19,869 bases of DNA from DASSOY01 sp035776675 (GCA_035776675.1 DASTWO010000140.1:1-19869), one strand, 5' to 3'. Positions 6,512 to 14,718 are shown, counted from the first letter of the stretch. Notes: generated by a model from the letters alone, not told the origin. Program-made: numbers and translations.

Positions 6512-8368
6512 TTAACCGTTCACCATTTCCTCCATTTTTTCCACATGTTCCTTCGATCCGGTGACGATAAGGCAGTCATTCATCTGCAACTCGGTATCTC
6601 CATGGGGGACAAGAGAATTGTTGTCTCTGAAAATCCTTACGATTATAGTATCACCGAGATAAGGGAAGTTCCTGAGCCGCATCCCGACAAATTCATGGTT
6701 TCGCATTCGAAGCTGAAACAACCCATTGTCCTCAGTCGTCAGAATGTCAACCACACTCGGAGATTCAATCATCGCCTTTAATATCGCTTTCGTCGAGAAG
6801 AAGGAAGAGAACACTTCTATGTCTTTCCCGCGAAGCTCCTCGCTTAGATCCGCTGTTTCAATTCTTGCGATAACCCGGCCGTCTACATGCTCTTTCGCAT
6901 ATTCTGCGATCTTCGCATTTGTTTCATCTTTCCCGGTCATGGCTACCAGAATATCGGTTTCATACGCTTCAGCCTTCTCCAACGTTTCTACATCATAATC
7001 AGACAGCTCTTTTACAGTAAACGCAGAAGCTCTGGAGCGATGATGGTCGATCTTTTCCTGTAAGGTATGATAAATAGTCGTCTCGTAAGACTCTCCATTC
7101 AGTTCAAGAGACAGTGGCAAAGTCATTTGATTGGCGCCAATAATGACAATCCGAGTCTTTTTCTCCGCCTCTTCCTCTGGAAGTGAAAACATATTTTTGA
7201 ACAAAATCGGGCCGATGATGCAACTGATAACAGCAACCAGTATAATAGCCGACGCCAGGTTGTTGCCAAGCAAATTCATGTCCTGCCCTACTCGAACAGC
7301 GGCGATAACCAGGGTCAGTTTGGCTGACACAAGAAATCCGATGCTGAAGGCCGATCGCCACCCGTACCATCTTTTGATCCATAAGGTCGGGACAACTTTC
7401 GCTACAAAGAATGCAAGGAACAGCATTGGCATCAAAATCAGGACGGTTGGATCGGAAAACAGCGCCCACAAATCCAGTTTCACCCCGACCATCACGAAAA
7501 AAATCGGGATCAGAAAGCCATAACCGAATGAATCAAGCCGTTGCACCATTTTCGGGTCAGGTGATAACAAAGACACAAGCGCGCCGGCAAGGAATGAACC
7601 AAGAATGATTTCGACTCCAAGAGATTCCGAAAGACCGACAAGCACAATGATGAGCGCGAAAACCGCGCGTGTGTCAAGATGAATGGTCCCTTTGGACATC
7701 GTCTCCACAAAAGACTGACGGCGAAAATGCTTTCCAACAAAATACAGCAGAACGCCTGCGGCAAACAAAACCAATAGCACCCAGGTGCTACTGCCCTCTT
7801 CGGAAAAAAGAGAAACAAATACAGCAAGCAAAATCATCGTCAATAAATCGCCGACAACGGTAATCAGCAAGATCATTTGACCAATACTCGTTTTGACAAT
7901 GCCCATATCCTTGATTGTAGGGACAACGATGCCAAGTGAGATCGTTGCAATCACAAGCGTCATCAGATATACGTTATCAACGAGCCCGCCCCAAACAAAC
8001 ACCAATGAAATCAGGTAAGAAAGTACGATCATCATGACAAAAATCGTTACCGCAACGACCATTCCATTCGGTTCTTTCTTCCCGTTTGGCAAAGTCTTCT
8101 TTTCTTTCTTCCCCGCAAACACGGAGAAATCAATTTCAACGCCGCTTAGAAACAACAAATAAATAAAACCGAGCGTTGACAAAGTCTGAATCCACATATC
8201 TTTTTCGACAAGGTCAAATCCGGTTTTGCCGATAATCAGCCCGGCAATAATCTCCCCGACAACGACAGGAATGAACCGAAGCCGAAACCGATGCAACAAA
8301 ATCGGTGTCAGAAAAGCGGCGATAACGACAATAACAAGTGAGGCGAACGATGCCTGTGACGCTTCCAT
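6512..8368 (-). CDS. yjbQ: CPA2-family cation/H+ antiporter with RCK domains (YjbQ type)
   Basis: A 618-residue monovalent cation/proton antiporter. Residues 1-395 hold about twelve membrane helices of the Na+/H+ exchanger fold; the ion-site Asp174 lies in TVVGDLLTM, a single acidic residue typical of electroneutral KefB-like members. Residues 405-525 form a TrkA-N (RCK_N) domain. Its start, IVIIGANQMTLPLS, lacks the usual GxGxxG, so nucleotide binding may be altered. Residues 535-618 are a TrkA-C domain with FVGMRLRNF and LQMNDCLIVTG. Length and position match B. subtilis YjbQ (about 614 residues). GGAGGT seven bases upstream supports the start. The gene has its own promoter and terminator. 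Whether the cation is K+, Na+ or NH4+ cannot be said. Confidence 0.9.
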   Translation of the reverse strand: MEASQASFASLVIVVIAAFLTPILLHRFRLRFIPVVVGEIIAGLIIGKTGFDLVEKDMWIQTLSTLGFIYLLFLSGVEIDFSVFAGKKEKKTLPNGKKEPNGMVVAVTIFVMMIVLSYLISLVFVWGGLVDNVYLMTLVIATISLGIVVPTIKDMGIVKTSIGQMILLITVVGDLLTMILLAVFVSLFSEEGSSTWVLLVLFAAGVLLYFVGKHFRRQSFVETMSKGTIHLDTRAVFALIIVLVGLSESLGVEIILGSFLAGALVSLLSPDPKMVQRLDSFGYGFLIPIFFVMVGVKLDLWALFSDPTVLILMPMLFLAFFVAKVVPTLWIKRWYGWRSAFSIGFLVSAKLTLVIAAVRVGQDMNLLGNNLASAIILVAVISCIIGPILFKNMFSLPEEEAEKKTRIVIIGANQMTLPLSLELNGESYETTIYHTLQEKIDHHRSRASAFTVKELSDYDVETLEKAEAYETDILVAMTGKDETNAKIAEYAKEHVDGRVIARIETADLSEELRGKDIEVFSSFFSTKAILKAMIESPSVVDILTTEDNGLFQLRMRNHEFVGMRLRNFPYLGDTIIVRIFRDNNSLVPHGDTELQMNDCLIVTGSKEHVEKMEEMVNG

Positions 8369-8399
8369 AAATGACCTCCATTCCAGAAAATCTTTCCTT

Positions 8400-8428
8400 A
8401 CTCTACCCGATCCGTTTCACAGGGTCAA
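8400..8428 (-). promoter_or_regulatory. Sigma-A promoter of the antiporter gene
   Basis: On the minus strand TTGACC (8428-8423) and TAGAGT (8405-8400) are separated by exactly 17 bases. The promoter sits between the mgtE stop and the antiporter start, giving a leader of roughly 25 bases. Confidence 0.7.
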
Positions 8429-8437
8429 GAAAAACAT

Positions 8438-9796
8438 TTAGACCAAATAACTCATGAAAGCCGACGCGATACTGAAGTAGATCAACATGCTAATGATATC
8501 GCTGATGGTCGAGATAAACGGCCCCGATGCCACTGCGGGATCGACTTTCAATTTATGCATAATCAAGGGAACGAAAGCGCCGGCAAGAGTCGCGACAAAC
8601 AACGAACACATTAACGAAAAACCGACGATCAAGCCGAAGAATAATTGTCCCTGCCACAAGTAAACGATAGCTGATAAAATAAAACCGCAAACAACCCCTG
8701 TGATCAAGCCGGTTCCCATCTCCTGAAAAAACAGCTTCCTTCGGCTGAGATCATCATAATCTCCAGTTGCAATGCCACGGACGACCACTGCCAATGCCTG
8801 GGTTCCGCTGTTCCCGGAAGTACCGGCAATCACGGGAATAAATGCGGCCAGAATCGCAACCTGGCTAAGCGTATCTTCGAATCGCCCGATCAGTGTGGCT
8901 GTCAACATGCCCAGAAACAATAAAATAACAAGCCACGGCAAACGCTTCTTCGCGGAGATCAAAGGATTCCGATTCACCTCGACGTCAGCGACAGCCGCTA
9001 ACTTCGAATAGTCTTCAGAAGCTTCTTCATCTATAACATCAACAATATCATCGACTGTGATGATCCCAAGCAAGTGATTTTGGAAATCGACAACAGGGAG
9101 AGCGAGAAAATCATAATCCTTCATGAGCTTAGCCGCCTCTTCCTGATCGGCTCCTACGGAAATCGAGACAACCCGTTCATTCAGGATTTCCTTAATTAGC
9201 GTATCCTCTTCGGCTATAATTAAATCACGAAGTGAAACGACCCCCGACAACCTTTTTTCTTCATCGATCACGAACACATAGTAAATCGTTTCAGCCTCAG
9301 GCGCCTCTTTCTTCAATATGTTCATCGCTTCCGCAACAGTCTCATATTCCCGAATCGCGACAAATTCGGTTGTCATGATGCTGCCCGCGGTTTCTTCTTC
9401 ATAATGAAGGAGCTCCCGAATCTCCGCTGAAGATTCATCCTCCATTAATGTCAAATAACTTGCGACCTGATCGGCTTCCAATTCATTTAACACATCGACA
9501 GCGTCATCGGCATACATTTCCGACAACATTTGGGCGGCATAATTCGGCTCCATCTCGGATATGTAGGTTTCCTGATCTTCATCTTCCACATTTTCGAACA
9601 AATCCGCCATTTCTTCCGGTGACAAATAGGTGTAAAGCTGCATGCGGAGTTCACGTTCTTGCCCAAAGAAATATTGTGCCTGTTCATAGGGGTGCATCTC
9701 ATTGAACAAATCGCGAAACGCATCAATGTCATCATTTTTCGCGGCTTCATTTAAACGTTCATATAACTCATTCTTATTTTCAATACCGTTCTGCAT
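8438..9796 (-). CDS. mgtE: Magnesium transporter MgtE
   Basis: A 452-residue Mg2+ channel/transporter. Residues 1-135 are the MgtE N-terminal superhelical domain, about 140-260 are two CBS domains (MTTEFVAIRE and GIITVDDIVDVIDEEA) forming the Mg2+ sensor, a connecting helix follows, and five membrane helices start near 285. PVIAGTSGNSGTQALAVVVRG is the signature pore segment. Asp433 in FISTISDIISML is the ion-selecting Asp of the family. The ATG at 9796 is chosen over one 48 bases upstream because AGGGGGAG precedes it and the length then agrees with B. subtilis MgtE. Unlike B. subtilis mgtE, I see no complete M-box riboswitch upstream. No terminator lies between mgtE and the antiporter, so read-through is possible. 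Confidence 0.95.
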   Translation of the reverse strand: MQNGIENKNELYERLNEAAKNDDIDAFRDLFNEMHPYEQAQYFFGQERELRMQLYTYLSPEEMADLFENVEDEDQETYISEMEPNYAAQMLSEMYADDAVDVLNELEADQVASYLTLMEDESSAEIRELLHYEEETAGSIMTTEFVAIREYETVAEAMNILKKEAPEAETIYYVFVIDEEKRLSGVVSLRDLIIAEEDTLIKEILNERVVSISVGADQEEAAKLMKDYDFLALPVVDFQNHLLGIITVDDIVDVIDEEASEDYSKLAAVADVEVNRNPLISAKKRLPWLVILLFLGMLTATLIGRFEDTLSQVAILAAFIPVIAGTSGNSGTQALAVVVRGIATGDYDDLSRRKLFFQEMGTGLITGVVCGFILSAIVYLWQGQLFFGLIVGFSLMCSLFVATLAGAFVPLIMHKLKVDPAVASGPFISTISDIISMLIYFSIASAFMSYLV

Positions 9797-10032
9797 ATTT
9801 CTCCCCCTCTCCTCTTCACTCTTTCCCTTATTTAGTGAGAACAAAAATGCAGATTTCCTCGTCTAACGATTACCATGAAAAAAAGGCTTCTCATAAATTT
9901 CATTTTTTTATTCTTGGAATACCATTCGATATGATAAGATAGTGATGGTTTGAAGTAAAACCGAAATTTGTCGTTTCCTGTACAAAACATAATTGAGCTT
10001 GAAGCAAGCAGCTTTCTTTGAAGGTGATAACA
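9797..10032. promoter_or_regulatory. Divergent intergenic region mgtE / rodA-like
   Basis: This AT-rich stretch must carry promoters for both flanking genes. On the plus strand TTGGAA (9914-9919) and TAAGAT (9935-9940) are only 15 bases apart, a marginal promoter. AAGGTGAT at 10021-10028 is the ribosome binding site of the rodA-like gene. No convincing terminator, riboswitch or small gene was found. Confidence 0.4.
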
Positions 10033-11220
10033 GTGGATAAAGATAACAATTCAACGTTACAACAACTTGACTATACCTTATTATTTATAATCTTTCTATT
10101 CCTATGTATCAGCCTGGTTTCTATCTACTCCGCTCCTATACCGGGCTATTTAGGAAACTTGGTTTTGAAACAATTTGTCTGGTATGTATTGGGCGGGATT
10201 GCTATTGCCCTCATTATGCTGGTTGATTTCGATCGGTTTCGCCACATTGCCTGGTATTTATATGGATTTGGGGCTCTCCTTCTTTTCATTATGTTTCTGG
10301 GAAATCCAAGTATAGGGATCTTGCCCAGCTGTGACGATGGTTGTTTTATAGTAACGAATAACGGCGCCACCAGTTGGTTCAACATCCCAAAGTTTGGTAC
10401 ATTACAACCATCTGAGTTTATGAAAATCTTTCTAATTGTGCTTCTTGGCCATGTCACTATGAAGCATCACGAAACACATCTGGAAAAGACAATTCAAGAC
10501 GATATGATTTTACTCGGCAAGATTGTTGGTTTTTCCATCATTCCGATTGGTCTTGTAGCTGTACAACCGGATCTTGGTACAGCGGCGATCCTTGCGGCTA
10601 TTATGTTAAGCTTGTTGTTGATTTCCGGTATTCGTTGGCGCATTTTACTTACAGTTGCGTTAATCTGCATCCTGATTCTTGGAATCAATATTATGTTGTA
10701 TGTTTATTTTCCTGAACATGCACTTATTAAGGATTATCAAATGAACCGAATATATTCTTGGCTCTATCCGTATGAAGACCCCTCAAGCGGAGATGCCTAC
10801 CAGTTGTTGCAATCAATGAATGCAATTGGCTCAGGACAATTATACGGAGTGGGTTTTCAAGACGGTGGTGTTTATGTCCCTTATTCATGGACAGATTTTA
10901 TATTTGCACTTATTGCAATGCAATTTGGGTTCCTTGGCGCCAGTCTTGTGATTTCATTATATTTCCTGCTCATCTACAGGATCATCCATGCCGCTTTGGA
11001 AACGCACGACCGTTTCGGCAGCTTCCTGTGTGCCGGCGTAATCGGGATGTTCACCTTTCAAATTTTCCAGAATATCGGCATGACCATTCAAGTGTTGCCG
11101 ATCACCGGTATTCCGTTGCCCTTTATTAGCTACGGAGGCAGTTCATTGTTAACTTGCATGATCGCTGTAGGAATCGTCTTGAATGTGCACTCGCGGAGAC
11201 GCACCTATATGTTTGAATAA
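10033..11220 (+). CDS. FtsW/RodA/SpoVE-family SEDS protein, divergent RodA-like
   Basis: A 395-residue SEDS protein with about ten membrane helices. The family polymerises lipid II into glycan strands with a partner class B PBP. Seen here: Trp115 in NGATSWFNIP, QPSEFMK, the VQPDLGTA segment, YQLLQSMNAIGSGQLYGVG, Asp288 in WTDFIFA (equivalent to the catalytic Asp) and GIPLPFISYGGSSLL. The usual PExxTDFIFA...EExG is PYSWTDFIFALIAMQFG, so the Pro-Glu and the Glu-Glu pair are lost. Two Cys (100, 104) lie in the loop before Trp115. GTG at 10033 is preferred because AAGGTGAT ends four bases before it; a TTG 15 bases upstream is the alternative. It is the only rightward gene between 4750 and 12900. 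It could be a secondary RodA or a sporulation paralogue. Confidence 0.85.
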   Translation: MDKDNNSTLQQLDYTLLFIIFLFLCISLVSIYSAPIPGYLGNLVLKQFVWYVLGGIAIALIMLVDFDRFRHIAWYLYGFGALLLFIMFLGNPSIGILPSCDDGCFIVTNNGATSWFNIPKFGTLQPSEFMKIFLIVLLGHVTMKHHETHLEKTIQDDMILLGKIVGFSIIPIGLVAVQPDLGTAAILAAIMLSLLLISGIRWRILLTVALICILILGINIMLYVYFPEHALIKDYQMNRIYSWLYPYEDPSSGDAYQLLQSMNAIGSGQLYGVGFQDGGVYVPYSWTDFIFALIAMQFGFLGASLVISLYFLLIYRIIHAALETHDRFGSFLCAGVIGMFTFQIFQNIGMTIQVLPITGIPLPFISYGGSSLLTCMIAVGIVLNVHSRRRTYMFE

Positions 11221-11238
11221 AGATGAATGTTATCGAAA

Positions 11239-11272
11239 AAGAAACGGCGGGGTTCTGTCCCCGTCGTTTCTT
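11239..11272. terminator. Bidirectional terminator between rodA-like gene and nadK
   Basis: AAGAAACGGCGGGG pairs with CCCCGTCGTTTCTT over 14 positions (one G-T). On the minus strand it is followed by TTTCG and serves nadK; on the plus strand T-rich sequence follows. The nadK stop lies seven bases away. Confidence 0.85.
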
Positions 11273-11278
11273 GATGTT

Positions 11279-12073
11279 CTAATCGGTTATGAACGATTCT
11301 TTCACACGCTTCCAGAAAGGAAACGGACGAAACCGCGCGAAACGGACCTTTTCCCGGGCCACACGACACTGGATGGATTTCACCTTTTCGTGAAGCAAGA
11401 AAAGGTGATCGATCGTAATGTGAAAGTCCACGTCATTGACTGGTTTAAGCATGCAAGTATGGTGCTGAGGCAAGACAAGCGGGGAGCCTACTGTTCGGAA
11501 AACCCGATTGTTGATCGAAGCCATTTCCGACAACTGGATTGAAGCCAACGACGGATGGATGATGGCTCCACCGAGCGCCTTATTATAGGCTGTACTTCCT
11601 GAAGGTGTCGACAGGCATAGTCCGTCTCCGCGGAAGGTTTCAAACGGTTCCCCTTTAATTTCAACTTCCATCTCCAAGGAACCTTCCGAGGCTTTCACCG
11701 TACATTCATTCATCGCAAGGTATCGATTTTCTTGAGCCCCGTCTATATATCGCACCGTCACCTCAAGCAAGGGGTAATCTACGACTTGGAACGGGGTTTT
11801 GGCAATATGAATGACAAGTTTCTCAAGCTCTTCAGGCATCCAATCCGCATAAAATCCAAGATGCCCTGTATGTACGCCGACAAAAGCCGTCTTTTCCAAG
11901 CGATTTTTGTACCGATGGAACGCATGCAGCAACGTCCCGTCACCACCAACCGAAATCACCACGTCCGGTTCATCTTCATCATAAATCATTTCGAATTCCG
12001 TCAAGTAGCGGTAAATTTTCGTTTTTATTTTATTCGACGTTTCGTCGCCTTTCACCTGTATCGCAAATTTCAT
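11279..12073 (-). CDS. nadK: NAD kinase
   Basis: A 264-residue cytoplasmic ATP-NAD kinase, the only route to NADP. Signature residues: GGDG at 43-46 in VVISVGGDGTLLHAFH (Asp45 catalytic), MNECTVK with Asn122-Glu123, and the diacylglycerol-kinase-like glycine loop STPSGSTAYNKALGGAI (155-171). The ORF extends 56 codons further upstream into sasB, but ATG at 12073 has GAGGGGAT five bases before it and gives the family length. It starts 10 bases after the sasB stop, so the pair is one operon, as with B. subtilis yjbM-yjbN (nadF). Alarmone synthetase and NADP supply are thus co-expressed. Confidence 0.95.
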   Translation of the reverse strand: MKFAIQVKGDETSNKIKTKIYRYLTEFEMIYDEDEPDVVISVGGDGTLLHAFHRYKNRLEKTAFVGVHTGHLGFYADWMPEELEKLVIHIAKTPFQVVDYPLLEVTVRYIDGAQENRYLAMNECTVKASEGSLEMEVEIKGEPFETFRGDGLCLSTPSGSTAYNKALGGAIIHPSLASIQLSEMASINNRVFRTVGSPLVLPQHHTCMLKPVNDVDFHITIDHLFLLHEKVKSIQCRVAREKVRFARFRPFPFWKRVKESFITD

Positions 12074-12083
12074 GACTATCCCC

Positions 12084-12716
12084 TCAATTTCGCTTATGCT
12101 TCTGATCCTTTTTCCGCTGAAACACTTTCTGTGCCTCTCTGACTTCATCTCGAATCTTCGACATCTCTTCATCCAGCCGAAATGCCGCTTCCGCTGCGCG
12201 TTGGAGACGTTGCTGAACGTTTTCCGGAATGCGTCCCTCATACTTATAATTTAACGAATGCTCAATGGTCGCCCAGAAATTCATCGCCAGTGTCCTTACC
12301 TGGATCTCGACCAGGATATTCTTCACACCGTCGATCATTTCAACGGGATAACGGATCACAAAGTGATAAGAGCGATAACCACTCTCCTTCTTCTCCGCCA
12401 CATAATCCCGTTCTTCAACAACCGTGAAATCGCTGCGATTGCGAATCAACTCAATGACCGCTTCAATGTCATCGACAAACTGGCACATAACCCGCAACCC
12501 GGCAATATCCTGAATTTCCTTCTCCAAATCTTCAGGTGCCGACCCCTTCCGTTTCGCTTTATCCATAATGCTGGCTACCGGTTTCACACGTCCGGTAACA
12601 AACTCGATCGGTGAATGGTCGGAGTAAAGGTCATATTGGTCGCGGAAGCCTTTGAGTTTGATTTTCAGTTCATCGACGGCCTGTTCGTAAGGCGCCAAGA
12701 ACATATTCCAATCCAT
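12084..12716 (-). CDS. sasB: Small alarmone synthetase SasB/RelQ (GTP pyrophosphokinase)
   Basis: A 210-residue single-domain (p)ppGpp synthetase that transfers pyrophosphate from ATP to GTP or GDP. It lacks the hydrolase and ACT/TGS parts of RelA/SpoT. Motifs: DIAGLRVMCQF (Asp70-Arg75), ESGYRSYHFVI (Tyr114, base stacking), VEIQVRTLAMNFWATIEHSLNYK (Glu137). Members of this type form tetramers and are activated by pppGpp. The C-terminal tail is basic and coiled. GGGGGAA lies seven bases before the ATG, and a hairpin that exposes a second GGAGGT in its loop lies just upstream in the leader. It is the first gene of the sasB-nadK operon and diverges from yjbK. Confidence 0.95.
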   Translation of the reverse strand: MDWNMFLAPYEQAVDELKIKLKGFRDQYDLYSDHSPIEFVTGRVKPVASIMDKAKRKGSAPEDLEKEIQDIAGLRVMCQFVDDIEAVIELIRNRSDFTVVEERDYVAEKKESGYRSYHFVIRYPVEMIDGVKNILVEIQVRTLAMNFWATIEHSLNYKYEGRIPENVQQRLQRAAEAAFRLDEEMSKIRDEVREAQKVFQRKKDQKHKRN

Positions 12717-12731
12717 TTATCATTCCCCCGA

Positions 12732-12758
12732 AGGGACAACCTCCATCCGTATGTCCCT
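12732..12758 (-). promoter_or_regulatory. Hairpin in the sasB leader
   Basis: On the minus strand AGGGACA (12758-12752) and TGTCCCT (12738-12732) form a perfect 7-bp stem around a 13-base loop that contains GGATGGAGGT. It lies 15 bases before the sasB start, just upstream of the site GGGGGAA. It is too short for a terminator and has no T tract. A role in translation is inference. Confidence 0.4.
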
Positions 12759-12931
12759 GAAATTTAATGGGCCCTATCCGACTTAATAGCCTGTTCCCCA
12801 CCTTATTTTACAGGAAACGGCTGATCTTTCTCTAGTTTATCATAATGTGGACTCCGTTAATAAGTTACGCCCTTGTCGATACCGGACTTGTGCAAAATTT
12901 GATATGATGAATGATAGAAAGGAATGTTCTA

Positions 12932-13501
12932 ATGAGCCGGGAAATCGAAATTGAATTCAAAAATTTACTTAGCAAAACGGAGTTCGATCAACTCTGTAAC
13001 CATTTCAACGTCAAAAAGACGGATTTCAAAGTCCAGCATAATCATTATTTTGACACCGCAGATTTTATGCTTAAAAATCAAGGGTGTGCTTTACGAATTC
13101 GTGAGAAAAACAATACCCATACGTTGACGTTGAAGCAACCGCATCCGGATGGACTGCTGGAAATCCATCAGCCGCTTGATGAACAAGACACCGCTGCCAT
13201 AATGGCAGGAGCGCACCTGCCTGACGGTGAAGTTGTCGATGTTTTACATAAAATAAAGGTTTCGGTCGCGGACCTGAACCCATTGGGAACCTTATCAACT
13301 GATAGAGCGGAGGTTTCCTTCAAGAACGGTCTCGTAGTTCTTGATCATAGCTTCTATTCAGGGACGGAAGATTATGAACTGGAGTATGAAAGCACTGAGA
13401 AAAACCGTGGGGAAGAGACTTTTCATGAGCTTCTGGCCACTCTTAATATTCCAGAGAGGGAAACCGAAAATAAAATTCGACGCTTTTTCAGGAAAAAATA
13501 G
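12932..13501 (+). CDS. yjbK: CYTH-domain protein YjbK
   Basis: A 189-residue triphosphate tunnel metalloenzyme. The ExExK signature is clear at the N terminus (MSREIEIEFK; Glu4, Glu6, Glu8, Lys10). Basic tunnel residues Arg55 and Arg57 (LRIREK) and Lys68 (TLTLKQP) follow, then acidic DYELEYE (146-152) and the terminal KIRRFFRKK. Such proteins bind and often hydrolyse inorganic triphosphate or nucleoside triphosphates with Mg2+/Mn2+. I chose ATG 12932 (AAAGGAA eight bases before, family length about 190) over the ATG 21 bases upstream. It is divergent from sasB and next to it, as in B. subtilis; yjbL is absent. The true substrate is unknown. Confidence 0.92.
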   Translation: MSREIEIEFKNLLSKTEFDQLCNHFNVKKTDFKVQHNHYFDTADFMLKNQGCALRIREKNNTHTLTLKQPHPDGLLEIHQPLDEQDTAAIMAGAHLPDGEVVDVLHKIKVSVADLNPLGTLSTDRAEVSFKNGLVVLDHSFYSGTEDYELEYESTEKNRGEETFHELLATLNIPERETENKIRRFFRKK

Positions 13502-13638
13502 GATTGCTCTTCTCGGAATATCCTGGTAAACTGAAGAAAATCTTGTATCATAATAACGGAAATGCAGATGACAAAATCAGGCGTGATTGAAATCTCTCAT
13601 TTCTAATTTCCCACCTGTGAAACGGAGAAGATTTTTTT

Positions 13639-14259
13639 ATGGATATTCGATTATATCAAACTTTATTGGAACTGCGAGCGTTGCAACAGTTTCGTCCTGC
13701 CGGGAATCAGGCAACAACCCAACCGTTTCCTCATCTGAATTTCGGTGAGATCCTGGAAAGCCAATTACAAGAGTTGGTTTCTTCGAGGCCAGTCAAAGAG
13801 GAAACTACCCCAAGAACGAAAGCTTCCTTTTCAATACGAAACGATATGATTACCGACACCTTCTCAAATGATAAGCCCAACGGCAAGTTCGGCCATTTGA
13901 TTCAACAGGCGGCCGAGCAGTACGGAGTTGATCCTGAATTGATCCGTTCGGTTATTCGCCATGAGTCGAATTTCAATCCAGAGAGCCGAAGCTCGGCCGG
14001 AGCGCTCGGCCTTATGCAACTCATGCCGGCAACCGCCCGTGGACTTGGAGTAGAAAATCCGTTTGACCCTTGGGAAAACATTCAAGGCGGAACGAAATAT
14101 TTAAAGTTAATGCTCGAGCGATATAACGGGAACAAAGCTCTTGCCCTCGCGGCATACAACGCTGGTCCCGGGAATGTCGACAAATACGGCGGCATTCCTC
14201 CATTCGAAGAAACACAACATTACGTCCATCGTGTCCTGGATACATACACTTCTGTTTAG
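13639..14259 (+). CDS. cwlQ: Lytic transglycosylase CwlQ (YjbJ), SLT domain
   Basis: A 206-residue protein with a C-terminal goose-lysozyme-like SLT domain (about 84-200) that cleaves the glycan strand of peptidoglycan. Motifs: RHESNFNP with catalytic Glu109, GALGLMQLMPATA (121-133), and ALAAYNAGPGNV (169-180). The first 80 residues are polar and low in conservation; there is no signal peptide, so export would be non-classical or via an unusual route. GGAGAAG eight bases before the ATG supports the start. Position between yjbK and yjbI matches B. subtilis yjbJ, whose product is reported to have both muramidase and transglycosylase activity. A terminator follows directly. Confidence 0.92.
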   Translation: MDIRLYQTLLELRALQQFRPAGNQATTQPFPHLNFGEILESQLQELVSSRPVKEETTPRTKASFSIRNDMITDTFSNDKPNGKFGHLIQQAAEQYGVDPELIRSVIRHESNFNPESRSSAGALGLMQLMPATARGLGVENPFDPWENIQGGTKYLKLMLERYNGNKALALAAYNAGPGNVDKYGGIPPFEETQHYVHRVLDTYTSV

Positions 14260-14290
14260 CACCTCTCTCATTGGAGAGGTGTTTTATTTG
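14260..14290 (+). terminator. cwlQ terminator
   Basis: CACCTCTC pairs with GAGAGGTG across a six-base loop and is followed by TTTTATTTG. It starts at the base after the cwlQ stop codon. Confidence 0.93.
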
Positions 14291-14314
14291 TTTCTTCCAT
14301 CCTCCTTTCCACAT

Positions 14315-14453
14315 AGAGCTTGCTCCCGCGCCCACAGTCATTCAAGTAGCGGATGTTCCCGGCTTGGTCGCAGGGCGGGTAAACCAAACCATAGATCCTC
14401 TGTAAATAGGTTAATCCCAAACGTATCATTTGCTGTCTAACCACCACCCTACT
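14315..14453. repeat. Direct repeat element, copy 1 (139 bp)
   Basis: This stretch recurs at 14580-14718, offset 265 bases, with no insertion or deletion. The first 127 bases differ at 7 positions; the last 12 are looser. The copy begins AGAGCTTGCTCCCGCGCCCA and ends in TTTGCTGTCTAAC plus a C-rich tail. It lacks the TACAAT that follows copy 2. In the one minus-strand frame open through both copies, 6 of the 7 core differences change an amino acid, which argues against a protein. It could be a non-coding RNA, a regulatory unit or a mobile fragment; I do not recognise it. Confidence 0.9.
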
Positions 14454-14547
14454 CCGTCGCCCACTGATTGTTCAGGAAGTATTGTTCTCGGCTCCTCCGT
14501 AACATCGTCTATTCGAAGGGGGCTTTGTTGTGTGCTACAAGCAAGCC

Positions 14548-14573
14548 TAAGCCGTATAAGTTGCTGTACGGCT
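14548..14573. repeat. Inverted repeat between the two element copies
   Basis: AAGCCGTA and TACGGCTT form a perfect 8-bp stem with a 10-base loop, six bases before copy 2. No T tract follows on the plus strand. On the minus strand it would lie just past copy 2 and could end a leftward transcript of that copy, although only TAGG follows. Confidence 0.55.
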
Positions 14574-14579
14574 TATAAA

Positions 14580-14718
14580 AGAGCTTGCTCCCGCGCCCAC
14601 AGTCATTCATGTAGCAGATGTTCCCGGCTTGGTCGCAGGGGAGGTAAACCCAACCGTAGATCCTCTGTAAATAGGCTAATCCCAAACGTATCATTTGCTG
14701 TCTAACTCCCTCCCTGCT
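14580..14718. repeat. Direct repeat element, copy 2 (139 bp)
   Basis: Second copy of the element at 14315. Its right end contains TTTGCTGTCTAAC and runs straight into TACAAT, so the -35 region of the likely yjbI promoter lies within the repeat. The differences from copy 1 include two adjacent changes (CG against GA) in the middle, in a segment where copy 1 can form the minus-strand stem GGTTTGG/CCAAGCC. Confidence 0.9.

Noticed and set aside
9797..9880. Possible M-box magnesium riboswitch before mgtE, suggested by CGTTAGACGAGG at 9868-9857 on the minus strand.
   Set aside because: Only the opening resembles the M-box. The rest of the conserved core and the terminator arm are missing, and just about 60 bases remain before the mgtE start.
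14141..14705. Plus-strand frames that share a Ser/Arg-rich peptide in both repeat copies.
   Set aside because: The similarity is a by-product of the DNA repeat. One frame overlaps cwlQ and its terminator, and neither has a proper start.
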